A stretch of 64,000 nt of DNA from the NCBI RefSeq assembly GCF_002632825.1, contig NZ_NJAJ01000010.1, positions 1 to 64,000 of the forward strand, written 5' to 3'. This document shows positions 38,860 to 48,863 of the stretch, piece after piece (within the stretch, counting starts at the first letter, position 1; each line of letters starts with the position of its first letter). This stretch comes from Xenorhabdus stockiae (GTDB taxonomy: Bacteria; Pseudomonadota; Gammaproteobacteria; Enterobacterales; Enterobacteriaceae). The position numbers were made by a program, and so were the translations under genes. The notes beneath the pieces are model-generated. The model was not told where the DNA came from and ran no database searches. It saw nothing but the letters and a program-made list of their open reading frames with translations.

Positions 38860-41800
38860 TTAGTTATGCCCTAATGCCTGAACACTCTCAACCAAATCAG
38901 CAAGCTGAGCTACAACCCGATCGCCTACATCGGCGTTATCGCCACCCAATGCTTTATTGCGCATAAAATCACGCTTTATCTGCTGCCAGCGCAGTTCTTC
39001 TTCTGGTGTCAGGGTGCCACGAAGTTCGGCCAGTTTAAGTAAGTTTTCTTCTGCTCCACTGGTCAGTAGTTGTGCTTCTCCCAGATAGTGATCATCCAGA
39101 ATGCGCTGTATTTCAGCTTCATTCATGACCGCAGAAACTTTTTCACTGAGTTTATTCATATTGCGGTAACTGCCCTGTAGTTTGAACGGTGGTTCTGTCC
39201 GGTATTTGTCTGACTGGGCGGCACTGGCAATATATTGCTGGTTAACTTTGAAAACGACACTTCTCATGATTAACAGCCGTTCAAGGATTGCGACGATTTC
39301 AGTAATTTCAGCATCACTATATGGGTAACTTAAGGCATTGCCGGAGAAGGACTTGCCCATTGCTTTATCGATAAACAGGTAAAGATCGTTCATATCGCGT
39401 AATGCCAGCGGAGCCAATACCGGATTTGAAGTCAGGCTGTTTTCGATATAGCTCAGCGTGAAGGCTTCTTCCATACCTCCCAGTACTTCACCGAGGTTAT
39501 AAATATCGGCACGGTTTGCCAGCATATCAGGGATTTTGAATAGCTCACCGGATTCGGTATAGGGGTTACCGGACATAACGACGCAGAATTTTTTACCGCG
39601 CATATCGTAAGTTTTGGTTTTGCCTTTCCAGACACCTTCTATACGCCGTGTTCCGTCGCACAGAGAAATAAATTTTTGCAGAAATTCAGGATTGGTATGC
39701 TGAATATCATCAATATACAGCATCACGTTATTGCCCATTTCCAGTGCCAGATTCAGCTTTTCCAGCTCCTGACGGGCTGTCGCATTCGGTGCCTGAGCCG
39801 GATCGAGTGATAGTACATCATGCCCTAATGCCGGAGCGTTAATCTTCATGAAGATCAGGCCAAGACGGTTAGCGATATATTCCATTAGGGTGGTTTTACC
39901 GTAGCCCGGTGGGGAGATCATCAACAACATTCCCATCAGATCTGTTCTTTTACCTTCTCCGACAGCTCCAATTTGTTTGGCAAGATTATCGCCGATTAAT
40001 GGCAGATAAACATCGTTGATCAGTTTATTGCGGACAAATGAACTCAGTGGTCGAGCCTTGAATTCATGCAGCTTTAGGGATTGGCGCTGCTGATTCAGGA
40101 CACCCTGACGTAATTCCTGATAATGATGATAAGCGGGGATAAATACCTTGCGCTGTTTTCTCATGCGGCCGAAATAGTCATCAAGGCTGAGCGTCAGCGT
40201 CTGGTTAATGATGGAAGGATGTTCGCCAATTAAATTGGTGACAGTAAAGTGCAGATCGACTTCACTGAAGCGCACGTTAAGTGATTTATCCAGTACGGTC
40301 AGGGCGACAGCTTCCGAAATATAATCTTTTAGTGGTGCAAATTCAGCTAAGGAGCAAAGCCCGTTCAGCCAGTTCTCCACCAGCGTCCAGCGTTGAGCAA
40401 AGCGCTGGCCGAGATTCTGCTGTGAGTGAATGAAATCACCCCACATATGCGCTTTTTCCAGCGCAGATTGCAGGCCTTCCAGCAAGGTTCGGGCATATTT
40501 ACTGAAAGTAAATTCTACTGTCATGCGACTCAGCGCCAGACACAAATATTCTGCGGCCTGTGTTTGTTGATAGGGTTCACACCTGATTGGATGGCGTTCA
40601 CGGAACAGGCTTATTTCTGCTTCTATTTCGGCTTCCAGATCCCGTAAACCGGCATCATTACGGAACAGTTGATAAATATTGGTGCAGGTGCGAGCGCGTT
40701 CCGGCCACAAAGATGGCTGTTTTTCTTGCTGAACTTGCTCCCAGAACAGAACAGCAATCGCTCTGGCATGGGGATTGAAACGAAGAAGATCGGCACTTTC
40801 CCCTACAGGAATGAGTTTGCGCAGAATGGCGATGGCATCATGATCATGAATCCCTTTTTCATACCCTTCTTTATAACGGGGAGCGGCAAAATCACGCACG
40901 GTTTTTTCCAGCATATCCGGCTGGCTAATCAGGGATTTTAGCCCATCCAGTGTTAATCCGGCCTGCTCTTTGCTGGCTGAGTAGATAAGTGAATAAGCAA
41001 GGTATTCTGCCCGATAGACTGAGGGGGATTCAGATTCAAGGGAAATCGCCCAGTAGGGTTTCAACGATTCAAGTTCCGGGCTGTTTATCGGCTCCTGATA
41101 ATCTGTACCGGTTAAATGCAGATATAATTTGTCGCCTCGGGGCAGGATGGTCAGATCCAGTTCTTGTGTATTCACACTGAAACGATGACGAGGCCCAAGT
41201 TTGATAATATTGCCGCCATCTTCGTAGATATCCTTTTTATCCCGCAGGCTGCGGATCGCCTGATCGCGTGCGGCCCTGAATTTGGCATCAATATCATCCG
41301 CTTTAACACTGTCTTTCAGATCACGCAGACGCCCGATAATTTCACGGGCTTTCAGCGACAGGGTATCAGCAGCAAAGAAGGCGTTCAGTTCATCAAGAGA
41401 AGAAAATTTGGCTGTTCTGCGATTGATGCTGTCCAGTAAGCGTTCTGCTGCAACCTGTAAATTCTGAGCTTTGCGCTGACGCTCATCCAGCAGTGATTGT
41501 TTGTGCGTTTCAAATGTTTCCAGCAACTCTTCGCGTTTATCCAGAATGTCATTCAGGAATTCATCGTGGTCACTGAACTGGCTTTCAAGTTCTTCCAGCT
41601 GAACTAACAGGCGTGAGAGTTGTTCTTCACAACGTTCGGGGTCAGTGGAAAGTGTCAGGGCGTTGGTGATCCCCTGACTGAACAATTTAAATTGAGCACT
41701 AAATTGTGCGACGGATTCAACAGCGCCTTTTTCTTTGCGGCGCTGTTGCAGTCTGGCTTTGGCCTGATTCAGCAGGGCGTAAATTTCAGAAATGGATTCA

Positions 41801-43815
41801 ATAATATGCGTTTGCTGGGTTGTATCTTCAAATTTCAGTGAAGCCATCAGGTTTGACAGCATATCCAGATCGGCTGACATTTTCTCCATGCCCGCCAATG
41901 GTTCTGTCAATTGGGCGCTGTTAGCCGCTTCTTGTATTTGCTTATCCAGTATTTGTAACTGTTGATTGAAAGGCTGTAATGCTTTGTTGCTGGCGAGGAA
42001 ATCTGCGGTTGCCAGTGAAATACGTTGTTGACTGTCAGCCAGCTGTGCTTCCATTTCATCAAGGCGGACGAGGTCAATATAACGGTGGTCACGCAGGGTA
42101 ATTAAGTGACCACGCTGGATACTCAGGTTGTTTAAGGCATCAATATATTGCTGAGTTTCAGTCCAGCTTTCCGGCAGCATGGCAATCATCAGCTCTTTTT
42201 GATGCGATGTGGCCTCATTCATCGCCCGGACGGATTGACGACGAATACTTTCGACTTTTTCGTATTCATCCAATACGCGTTCGCCGGTATTGGCGATCTC
42301 TTTGAGAAGTGCTGCAATATGCAGGCTCTGTTCGTCACTTAGCCAATAGTAGATATCCACCAGACGGCGGGTATCCTGACAAAGTTTTTCATAAAGCTGA
42401 GAAGAGATCTGCTGTTGTTCAATTTCCTTAGCTATATGGTAAAGATCGGAAATTCCCCGCACCAGTTCAGCATTACCGATACGTCCCAGAAAGCTGTTTT
42501 TTGCCGGTTGGCGGGCGGCATATTCGTCAGAATAGAAAGGGGTTTGCCAGATTTGCATCGGATGGATGCGTGTTGGCTCATCTGACTGGCCTTCGAACAG
42601 TACCATCTGACCATCTTCCAGCATGGCATAACCGTGCCCGAACAGCGGGTTTTGTAGCTTACGTTCGATCAGGTTGTAATTGAACAGTGCCAGCCGACCG
42701 AGTTTTGGCTCATAGAAGATATACATAACATCTTCGCCATTCGGGGAGCGGCGAACCCGCCTGAAACGCATTCCGTCCATGGGCTGATCAAAGGTTTTGT
42801 ACTCGCCGTTTTGCAGATAATAGCCACCGGGGAAAATAATACCGTGATCTTCCGGTAGCTGAATACAAGCTAATCCAATGGCATCAATGCGTTGTACCGT
42901 CTGAGTCAGCGTGTTGTAAACCAGATAACGCCATGTATCCTCACGATAAGGCAGAATTTTCAGCAAAACCAGACTGCCTGTCTGAGCATATTCGATCTGC
43001 GCATCATCCAGTGATTGGGTTTTATCCAACACCGCTTCCCGATAAATACCCAACCCATCTTCGGTATTGTTTTCACATTTGATGGTCAGATCGCCACCAA
43101 TCGTTTCCACAAATACTGTATCGAGAATGTTCATATGTGGATAGCGACCATGAACGGTATTTTCCCGTGTTGTTCGCTGCCATTCAAAATCATAGGCCGG
43201 AGGCAGGGCAATATCACGTTCACCGCGATTATCGATATACCTGATTTCGGTTTTATCGCTGGAGATTGCCCAGCGGAATACGCGGATATCGGTGATACGC
43301 TCACCAATCTGGAAACTGGCAAGGAGTTTGCCATCCCGCTCAACCAGTTCCAGTAATTGGGTGTTTTTATAGTAGGTATAGAGTTCGTGGAAATCCTGCA
43401 CAAAGCTGGTGATGTTAAGAAACGTGCCCGATAACGGGACGGATTCAACATCATATTCATCATTTTCTTTTTTTAGTTTGTACAGGGAGAAAACATCTTC
43501 GACCCGCGTTTCTTTTTTCAAGCCAAGGAAAACATTGTAGCCAAACAGTAGCCAGTCACCGACGCGGACAATATCCCTAGCAACGCAGTTATTTTCTGTG
43601 CGGATACGGATACGACCAATAATATCTGTCTGATTTTTGCCAAATTCTTCCAGACGGCGGCTATTCAGCAGGCTGACTTTTTCGTGTAGCTGCTGGCCTT
43701 GTTCAGACAGACGATTGCGTAAGATATCATAGGCTCCACCTTCAGCGACGGCGTTATCCAACAATTCCTGTTCGCGGGTGTTTACTTGATTATCATTCAG
43801 TTGGCTATCTGACAT
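38860..43815 (-). CDS. Giant AAA+ ATPase (DNA-repair-ATPase-like), function unknown
   Basis: A 1651-residue protein. The first 450 residues look beta-rich (WD/propeller-like, with repeats such as FHELYTYYKN and LVYNTLTQTVQRI). About 460-860 is long coiled coil. A helical region of unknown fold follows. A MoxR/dynein-like AAA+ module lies near the C-terminus: Walker A PPGYGKT at about 1302-1308, Walker B MLYIDDI at about 1365-1371, and sensor 1 SGNP at about 1415. Databases often label this kind of protein 'DNA repair ATPase', which is not demonstrated. It is last in a minus-strand series after a flotillin and a membrane OB-fold protein, which suggests membrane-linked remodelling. Confidence 0.8.
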   Translation of the reverse strand: MSDSQLNDNQVNTREQELLDNAVAEGGAYDILRNRLSEQGQQLHEKVSLLNSRRLEEFGKNQTDIIGRIRIRTENNCVARDIVRVGDWLLFGYNVFLGLKKETRVEDVFSLYKLKKENDEYDVESVPLSGTFLNITSFVQDFHELYTYYKNTQLLELVERDGKLLASFQIGERITDIRVFRWAISSDKTEIRYIDNRGERDIALPPAYDFEWQRTTRENTVHGRYPHMNILDTVFVETIGGDLTIKCENNTEDGLGIYREAVLDKTQSLDDAQIEYAQTGSLVLLKILPYREDTWRYLVYNTLTQTVQRIDAIGLACIQLPEDHGIIFPGGYYLQNGEYKTFDQPMDGMRFRRVRRSPNGEDVMYIFYEPKLGRLALFNYNLIERKLQNPLFGHGYAMLEDGQMVLFEGQSDEPTRIHPMQIWQTPFYSDEYAARQPAKNSFLGRIGNAELVRGISDLYHIAKEIEQQQISSQLYEKLCQDTRRLVDIYYWLSDEQSLHIAALLKEIANTGERVLDEYEKVESIRRQSVRAMNEATSHQKELMIAMLPESWTETQQYIDALNNLSIQRGHLITLRDHRYIDLVRLDEMEAQLADSQQRISLATADFLASNKALQPFNQQLQILDKQIQEAANSAQLTEPLAGMEKMSADLDMLSNLMASLKFEDTTQQTHIIESISEIYALLNQAKARLQQRRKEKGAVESVAQFSAQFKLFSQGITNALTLSTDPERCEEQLSRLLVQLEELESQFSDHDEFLNDILDKREELLETFETHKQSLLDERQRKAQNLQVAAERLLDSINRRTAKFSSLDELNAFFAADTLSLKAREIIGRLRDLKDSVKADDIDAKFRAARDQAIRSLRDKKDIYEDGGNIIKLGPRHRFSVNTQELDLTILPRGDKLYLHLTGTDYQEPINSPELESLKPYWAISLESESPSVYRAEYLAYSLIYSASKEQAGLTLDGLKSLISQPDMLEKTVRDFAAPRYKEGYEKGIHDHDAIAILRKLIPVGESADLLRFNPHARAIAVLFWEQVQQEKQPSLWPERARTCTNIYQLFRNDAGLRDLEAEIEAEISLFRERHPIRCEPYQQTQAAEYLCLALSRMTVEFTFSKYARTLLEGLQSALEKAHMWGDFIHSQQNLGQRFAQRWTLVENWLNGLCSLAEFAPLKDYISEAVALTVLDKSLNVRFSEVDLHFTVTNLIGEHPSIINQTLTLSLDDYFGRMRKQRKVFIPAYHHYQELRQGVLNQQRQSLKLHEFKARPLSSFVRNKLINDVYLPLIGDNLAKQIGAVGEGKRTDLMGMLLMISPPGYGKTTLMEYIANRLGLIFMKINAPALGHDVLSLDPAQAPNATARQELEKLNLALEMGNNVMLYIDDIQHTNPEFLQKFISLCDGTRRIEGVWKGKTKTYDMRGKKFCVVMSGNPYTESGELFKIPDMLANRADIYNLGEVLGGMEEAFTLSYIENSLTSNPVLAPLALRDMNDLYLFIDKAMGKSFSGNALSYPYSDAEITEIVAILERLLIMRSVVFKVNQQYIASAAQSDKYRTEPPFKLQGSYRNMNKLSEKVSAVMNEAEIQRILDDHYLGEAQLLTSGAEENLLKLAELRGTLTPEEELRWQQIKRDFMRNKALGGDNADVGDRVVAQLADLVESVQALGHN

Positions 43816-43872
43816 GGCGTAAGTGTTTCCTTGCTTTATGAGATTAATTCGGGTTTCAGGGCATGTGAATTG

Positions 43873-43901
43873 CCCACCGGCACGGTTGCCGTGGCGGTGG
43901 G
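43873..43901 (-). other. Strong stem-loop between flotillin and ATPase genes
   Basis: CCCACCGGCACGG (43873-43885) and CCGTGGCGGTGGG (43889-43901) form a 13-bp stem with one mismatch and a TTG loop. It lies 10 bp after the flotillin stop and 57 bp before the ATPase start. Transcription is leftward and no T-run follows, so it is more likely a transcript-stabilising or processing hairpin than a terminator. Confidence 0.6.
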
Positions 43902-43910
43902 TATGACTGA

Positions 43911-46142
43911 TTACTCTTCGGAATTATCTTTATTCGGGCTTTTTGGCGTCTGATCTTTTTGATTGCCACTGAACATATTGACCAGAGACTGGACTTCCGG
44001 ATTTTGTAGCAGGGCGTTGAAATCCAGTTTTTTCTCACCGACTTCTTTTTCCACAAATTTTTCTACAATGCCTTTATCGCCTTTACCCGTCAGCAGCTTA
44101 TCAACGGCTGATTTGACTAATGGGCTTTTGTCCACCACGCCATTAATGGCTTTGCCGACAGTAAGCGCTTTGGAGAAGGTATTGAAGAAACTACCGTCGC
44201 CACCCACGATATCAATGTTGGTTTTGCTGAGTGCCGCTGCCAGAACTTCTGCCTGCTCTTTGGCGATCTCTTTATTAGCGGCAATGGCAGACATGGCCTG
44301 CTCAAAGTCTTTCTCAAGACGCATACGGAATTCTTCGTGATCACGGGCAGTATCGTTAAGGTTGCCCATGGCAGTGAATTTATCGGTCAGACCATCAGCT
44401 TCTGCTTTCAGGCGCTGGCGGATAACTTCAGCCTGTGCTGTACCCAGCTGGCCTTCACCGCGAGCCTGTGCTGTCAGTTTTTCTTCCAGTACTTTGGCAT
44501 CCACCAGACCCAGTTTTTCTTTGGCGTGAGCTTGCTGCTCGTCACCACGAGCCTGAGCTGACAGTTTCTCTTCCAGAACTTTAGCTTCTGCCAGCCCTTG
44601 TTTTTCAGAGGCATCAGCCTGAGCTTCCATGACCCGCGCTTCAGCCAGACCTTTTTCCTGTGTACCACGAGCTTCTGCCAGTAATTTCTCGGCAATGATA
44701 TTGGCCTGAACCAGACCTTCTTTCTCTTCTGCTTCAGCTTTAGCCTGACGAATACGGGCTTCAGCCAGACCCAGAGCCGCTTCTTCCGCTTCAATACCTT
44801 CAGCCATCCGTTTTTTCGCTTCAGACTGTTTAGCGGCGGCTTCGAGTTCTGCCTGTGCCATTGTGCTGATTTCCAGTGCTTTGTATTTTGCACTGTTCTC
44901 ATCCGCTTCGGCCTGTTTCACCTGCCGAACCAGCTCCTGCTCTGCCTTGGCCTGAGCATCAATAATGGTGATTTGTTTCTTGCGATCAGCCTCAGAAATC
45001 ATGCGGACTTCTTTAATACGCTCTTCTTCCTGCGCAACGGTTTTTTCTACTGCGACACGTTCACGAATGACGTTGGAGATATTTTTGCGCTCTTCTTCCA
45101 GTGCTTTCTCTTTTTCGATGCGCTGGAGTTCGACTTCACGCTCGCGGGAGACAATTTCCAGCTCTTGCGCGCGAGTGACCTTTTCCATCTCAATGATTAC
45201 GGCCCGTTCGCGGTTTTGTTGCGCCACCTCCACTTCACGCAGGCGGTTCTCTTCGCGAATTTCAATTTCCTGTTGGGTCTGAATACGGGCCTGCTCTGCT
45301 TTCAGACGCTCTTCTTCTTTGACTTTCAGGGTTTCGGCTGTTTCACGGGCACGAATGCTTTCAATTTCACGTTTCTGGCGGGCTTCTGCATCAGCCTGTT
45401 GGCGCTCTAAAGCAAGGCTGGCTTCGCGGGTTTCCACGTTTTTCTTCTGGATAGCCAGTTCCTGATCCCGCTCTTTCTGGTTGGTTTCAATATTATGAAT
45501 TGCCGTAATTTCAGTGATCTTACGGATACCTTCGGCATCGAAAATATTGTTCGGGTCCAGCGAATTTTTCGGCGTTTGTTCCAGATAATCGATGGCAACG
45601 TCTTCCAGAGCATAACCATTTAAATCTTTGCCGATCACATCAACAATACGGTCGCGGAAGTTCTGGCGGTCTTCAAACAGTTTTGATAGTTCGAATTGTT
45701 TACCAACCGTTTTCAGGGCTTCTGAGAATTTTGCGCTAAACAGGGCGTTGACTGCGTTATGGTCAGATGCGCGCTCAACACCGATAGATTTTGCCACTTT
45801 CAGGACATCTTCCGTGGTTTCATTGACGCGCAGATAGAAAGCAACCGTAATGTCTGCACGCAGGTTATCTTTACAGATCAGGCCATCTTTACCCCGACGA
45901 TCCACTTCCAGCGTCAGCAGGGAGATGCGCATAAATTCTTTCTTATAAATAACGGGATAGACCAGTGCACCGGTGAAATGCACTTTGGGCTGAGCTGACA
46001 TATCGTTAACGATCAGGGCGGTTCCCTGTGGGACTTTGATATAAAACGCTTTGAAAAGCCCAAAGAAACCCAGAATGACGATAATAATTGTCGCAATAAT
46101 TATCAGGAAAGGCATGAAATCAGCCAAGTTAATATCTGACAT
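43911..46142 (-). CDS. Flotillin-family (YqiK-type) membrane scaffold protein
   Basis: A 743-residue protein, started at the ATG (46142) that has GGAG ten bases upstream; an in-frame ATG at 46160 lacks a ribosome site. One N-terminal membrane helix (about 9-32) is followed by an SPFH/Band 7 domain (about 35-210), then a very long Glu/Ala-rich coiled coil with imperfect repeats of AEAKVLEEKLxAQARG around 490-590. The C-terminal tail (about 660-743) carries LLQNPEVQSLVNMF. Flotillins organise membrane microdomains. E. coli YqiK is shorter (about 550). Sits between the NfeD/YqiJ-like gene and the giant ATPase gene. Confidence 0.88.
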   Translation of the reverse strand: MSDINLADFMPFLIIIATIIIVILGFFGLFKAFYIKVPQGTALIVNDMSAQPKVHFTGALVYPVIYKKEFMRISLLTLEVDRRGKDGLICKDNLRADITVAFYLRVNETTEDVLKVAKSIGVERASDHNAVNALFSAKFSEALKTVGKQFELSKLFEDRQNFRDRIVDVIGKDLNGYALEDVAIDYLEQTPKNSLDPNNIFDAEGIRKITEITAIHNIETNQKERDQELAIQKKNVETREASLALERQQADAEARQKREIESIRARETAETLKVKEEERLKAEQARIQTQQEIEIREENRLREVEVAQQNRERAVIIEMEKVTRAQELEIVSREREVELQRIEKEKALEEERKNISNVIRERVAVEKTVAQEEERIKEVRMISEADRKKQITIIDAQAKAEQELVRQVKQAEADENSAKYKALEISTMAQAELEAAAKQSEAKKRMAEGIEAEEAALGLAEARIRQAKAEAEEKEGLVQANIIAEKLLAEARGTQEKGLAEARVMEAQADASEKQGLAEAKVLEEKLSAQARGDEQQAHAKEKLGLVDAKVLEEKLTAQARGEGQLGTAQAEVIRQRLKAEADGLTDKFTAMGNLNDTARDHEEFRMRLEKDFEQAMSAIAANKEIAKEQAEVLAAALSKTNIDIVGGDGSFFNTFSKALTVGKAINGVVDKSPLVKSAVDKLLTGKGDKGIVEKFVEKEVGEKKLDFNALLQNPEVQSLVNMFSGNQKDQTPKSPNKDNSEE

Positions 46143-46311
46143 GTGTATGTGTTTCTCCATTTTGTTTTAGGGCAAACATTGTCGAGCAAACCTGTTCGGG
46201 GTTAACGTAATTCCCCGGAGTTTAAGCTGCTATTCATCCATGACCGGAATGTAGAGTGAGGCATGTCAGATAGCAAAATTTATGGTACTGGGTTTAGTAA
46301 CAAGAACGTTG

Positions 46312-46947
46312 TCACAATCTGAATTCATCTTCACTGACGACGGTATAACTGTTCGTTGTGGCGTCGTAGCTAATAAGGACGACACGATCCCCGCGGGCAA
46401 TGCCATCACTTTCTGGCGCACGAATCTGCAAGATAAGGCTGGCACCATTGTTATTCATCAGTGCTTCGCCCCGTTGTTCGGTGACTATGGGAGAACGGAC
46501 TTCAGCGATTTTCCCGATTAAATTATCAACACTGTTGGAACGATTAAGTTTGGCGAGTTTCGGTTGTAACGGGCGCAGGAGCATGGTTGTCAGTAATAGG
46601 GCAATAAAACCAACGATAAACAGCGCCACTGTACCAAGTAAGTAACGGATTAAATCAGTTTCAATGAAACGCAGCATTAAATGTTCGCTGAAATAGCCCA
46701 GCGGCCAGCCGATCAGAGTAATCAGAGTGATAATAATGGTGACGGGAATTCCGCTCAGGCCAAGTTTTGTTAACCATCCAGCCAGAACAGAAGCATCAGA
46801 GGTATCGAAACTATCTACATCGATATTAAGAATATCAATGTCTAATAAGCCAAAAGCAGCACAAATCCAATAAAATAAAACAATAAGTAATAGCCCGCTG
46901 AAAATAACCACCGGGAAAGCTAAGCAGTTTTGTAAAAAAAGCTCCAT
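46312..46947 (-). CDS. NfeD/YqiJ-like membrane protein with OB fold
   Basis: A 211-residue protein. Three membrane segments (about 10-35, 65-90, 100-125) are followed by a C-terminal soluble domain (about 140-211) that resembles the OB fold of NfeD-class flotillin partners: LIGKIAEVRSPIV, ALMNNNGASLILQIRA, GDRVVLISYD. E. coli yqiJ, a similar protein, also precedes the flotillin gene yqiK. 169 bp separate it from the flotillin gene on the same strand. Start ATG 46947; the promoter should lie in the AT-rich gap to asd. Confidence 0.8.
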   Translation of the reverse strand: MELFLQNCLAFPVVIFSGLLLIVLFYWICAAFGLLDIDILNIDVDSFDTSDASVLAGWLTKLGLSGIPVTIIITLITLIGWPLGYFSEHLMLRFIETDLIRYLLGTVALFIVGFIALLLTTMLLRPLQPKLAKLNRSNSVDNLIGKIAEVRSPIVTEQRGEALMNNNGASLILQIRAPESDGIARGDRVVLISYDATTNSYTVVSEDEFRL

Positions 46948-47410
46948 TGGAATGCTATCTCTGGATGATAATAATTTTTAATAATACTCAATTAAATCAG
47001 TTTTCAAAATAACTGAATAGAGGAAGAGATGGTTTTTTTCAATCTTATTGTAATAATTGAAAATTGTTATTTATTTATATTTTTATAGTGAAGGATAAAA
47101 TAATTTATTTTCTTGATTGGTTGTTATTCTGTATGGAAATAAAAATAAGTGTAAGGGTATTTAAGATGTAAATTCAGAACGGAATATCATTTGATATAAT
47201 TAATAATATAAATTATAAGTTAATTAATCATTTTTCGATAGCTAATTATACTGGCTGAAAAAGAACTAAGATGAGCTGTAAAAAATGGTGCTTAACATCA
47301 CAAAACTGTTATCCCTGTAGTGCATAAATTTACTTGCACCTTTTCACATATTTTGTCAGCTTTAGTGGTGTCAGGGGTGCTGACAACGACTTTTTTAAGA
47401 CAGGGTAAAG
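46948..47410. other. AT-rich divergent intergenic region
   Basis: 463 bp between the NfeD/YqiJ-like gene (minus) and asd (plus), very AT-rich and without a credible gene. It must contain both promoters. The only clear structure is the inverted repeat TTGTCAGC/GCTGACAA at 47353-47386 just upstream of asd. Confidence 0.55.
47353..47386 (+). promoter_or_regulatory. Inverted repeat in asd leader
   Basis: TTGTCAGC (47353-47360) and GCTGACAA (47379-47386) are perfect 8-bp arms around 18 bases and are followed by CGACTTTTTT. It ends 24 bp before the asd start. The layout could be an attenuator-like hairpin or an operator. Confidence 0.45.
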
Positions 47411-48520
47411 ATGATGAAAAATGTAGGTTTTATCGGCTGGCGTGGCATGGTTGGTTCAGTATTGATGCAGAGGATGATCGAGGAAGGGGATTTTAATGAG
47501 ATTAACCCCGTCTTCTTTACCACTTCCCAACACGGGCAAGCAGCGCCGGAATTTACAGGTAAATCAGGTGTATTGCAGGATGCTTTTGATCTTGAAGCAC
47601 TCAAAGCACTGGATATTATTATCAGCTGTCAGGGGGGAGATTATACCAATAACATTTACCCTAAACTGAGAGCAACGGGCTGGCAAGGGTATTGGATTGA
47701 TGCAGCTTCTGCACTGCGTATGAATGATGATGCAGTCATTATCCTTGATCCTGTTAACCATCAGCACATTCAGGACAGCCTGAATAAAGGCATTAAAACG
47801 TTTGTTGGTGGTAACTGTACTGTCAGCCTGATGTTGATGTCATTGGGTGGTTTGTTTGCTAATAACTTGATTGAGTGGGCGTCAGTTTCAACTTATCAGG
47901 CCGCTTCCGGCGGTGGTGCTCGTCATATGCGCGAACTATTGACGCAAATGGGTATGCTGCACAATCAGGTTGCGGATGAACTGCAAAATCCGGCTTCTGC
48001 TATTTTGGATATTGAAAAGCGCGTTACAGACTTTACTCGCAGTGGCACGTTGCCGACAGATCAATTTGGCGTTCCGCTGGCGGGAAGTTTGATCCCGTGG
48101 ATTGATAAGCAGCTGGAAAATGGCCAGAGCCGCGAAGAGTGGAAAGGGCAGGCGGAAACCAACAAGATCCTGAACACAGGTAACGATATTATTCCGGTTG
48201 ATGGCCTGTGTGTTCGCGTTGGCGCATTGCGCTGCCATAGTCAGTCATTTACCCTGAAGCTGAAACGAAATATTCCGATCCACGAAATTGAGACGTTGCT
48301 GGCCTCCCATAATGAGTGGGTTCGCGTTATTCCAAATGATCGTGAGCTGACCATGCGCGAATTAACACCGGCTGCGGTGACAGGGACTCTGAATACACCG
48401 GTGGGACGCCTGCGTAAGCTCAATATGGGACCTGAATATCTGTCTGCCTTTACGGTTGGTGATCAGCTGCTGTGGGGAGCGGCGGAGCCATTGCGTAGGA
48501 TGCTGCGTATATTGTTGTAG
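47411..48520 (+). CDS. asd: Aspartate-semialdehyde dehydrogenase
   Basis: A 369-residue NADPH enzyme (E. coli 367) making aspartate semialdehyde for lysine, diaminopimelate, threonine and methionine synthesis. The N-terminal NADP motif is [11 protein letters not shown]. The catalytic Cys136 is in GGNCTVS, and the [11 protein letters not shown] segment is intact. The frame begins ATG-ATG; either could be used. In E. coli asd lies elsewhere, so its place next to gyrB is a lineage feature. Confidence 0.97.
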   Translation: MMKNVGFIGWRGMVGSVLMQRMIEEGDFNEINPVFFTTSQHGQAAPEFTGKSGVLQDAFDLEALKALDIIISCQGGDYTNNIYPKLRATGWQGYWIDAASALRMNDDAVIILDPVNHQHIQDSLNKGIKTFVGGNCTVSLMLMSLGGLFANNLIEWASVSTYQAASGGGARHMRELLTQMGMLHNQVADELQNPASAILDIEKRVTDFTRSGTLPTDQFGVPLAGSLIPWIDKQLENGQSREEWKGQAETNKILNTGNDIIPVDGLCVRVGALRCHSQSFTLKLKRNIPIHEIETLLASHNEWVRVIPNDRELTMRELTPAAVTGTLNTPVGRLRKLNMGPEYLSAFTVGDQLLWGAAEPLRRMLRILL

Positions 48521-48559
48521 AAAATCAGTCTATTACAGAGGTTTCCCGCCAATATGGAT

Positions 48560-48584
48560 AATACCGCTTTAAGTGAGCGGTATT
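48560..48584 (+). terminator. Stem-loop after asd
   Basis: AATACCGCT (48560-48568) and AGCGGTATT (48576-48584) form a perfect 9-bp stem with a 7-base loop, 40 bp after the asd stop. The tail is TAAAAA, so termination would be weak on the plus strand. Confidence 0.6.
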
Positions 48585-48863
48585 TAAAAATATTGGATGC
48601 ATGTTTTTTTGAAAAATTTAATTCTTAGTATCTTTCATATACGGGTGATAACTTTTTGTCATTAGATTTTTAAAAGCACTCACTTTATAGTGATTGTGTT
48701 AATTAGTTGTACTTATTCATTTTGGACTTATTTTTACCTCTCACTAAATATAGCTAAAAATAGCGAAGGGTTTACTTACTCTTCTCATTGTATCGAGAAG
48801 ATAATTGTATATATCATTGTTGTTATTATTTTTTATAAAACAAAATACGATAAAGGTGAAAAA
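48585..48863. other. AT-rich leader of the orphan gene
   Basis: About 280 bp, strongly AT-rich. The reading frame of the next gene is open here, but the codons look non-coding and no ribosome site precedes any earlier start, so it is treated as its leader. No promoter boxes are convincing. Confidence 0.45.

Noticed and set aside
44973-45410. Plus-strand frames over the flotillin gene
   Set aside because: They are shadows of the repetitive Glu/Ala/Arg-rich coiled-coil codons on the minus strand and are Phe/Leu-rich without a plausible start context.
48690-48863. N-terminal extension of the orphan gene from ATG 48690
   Set aside because: The extension lacks a ribosome site and reads as AT-rich random sequence; ATG 48864 has AAAGGTG at proper spacing.
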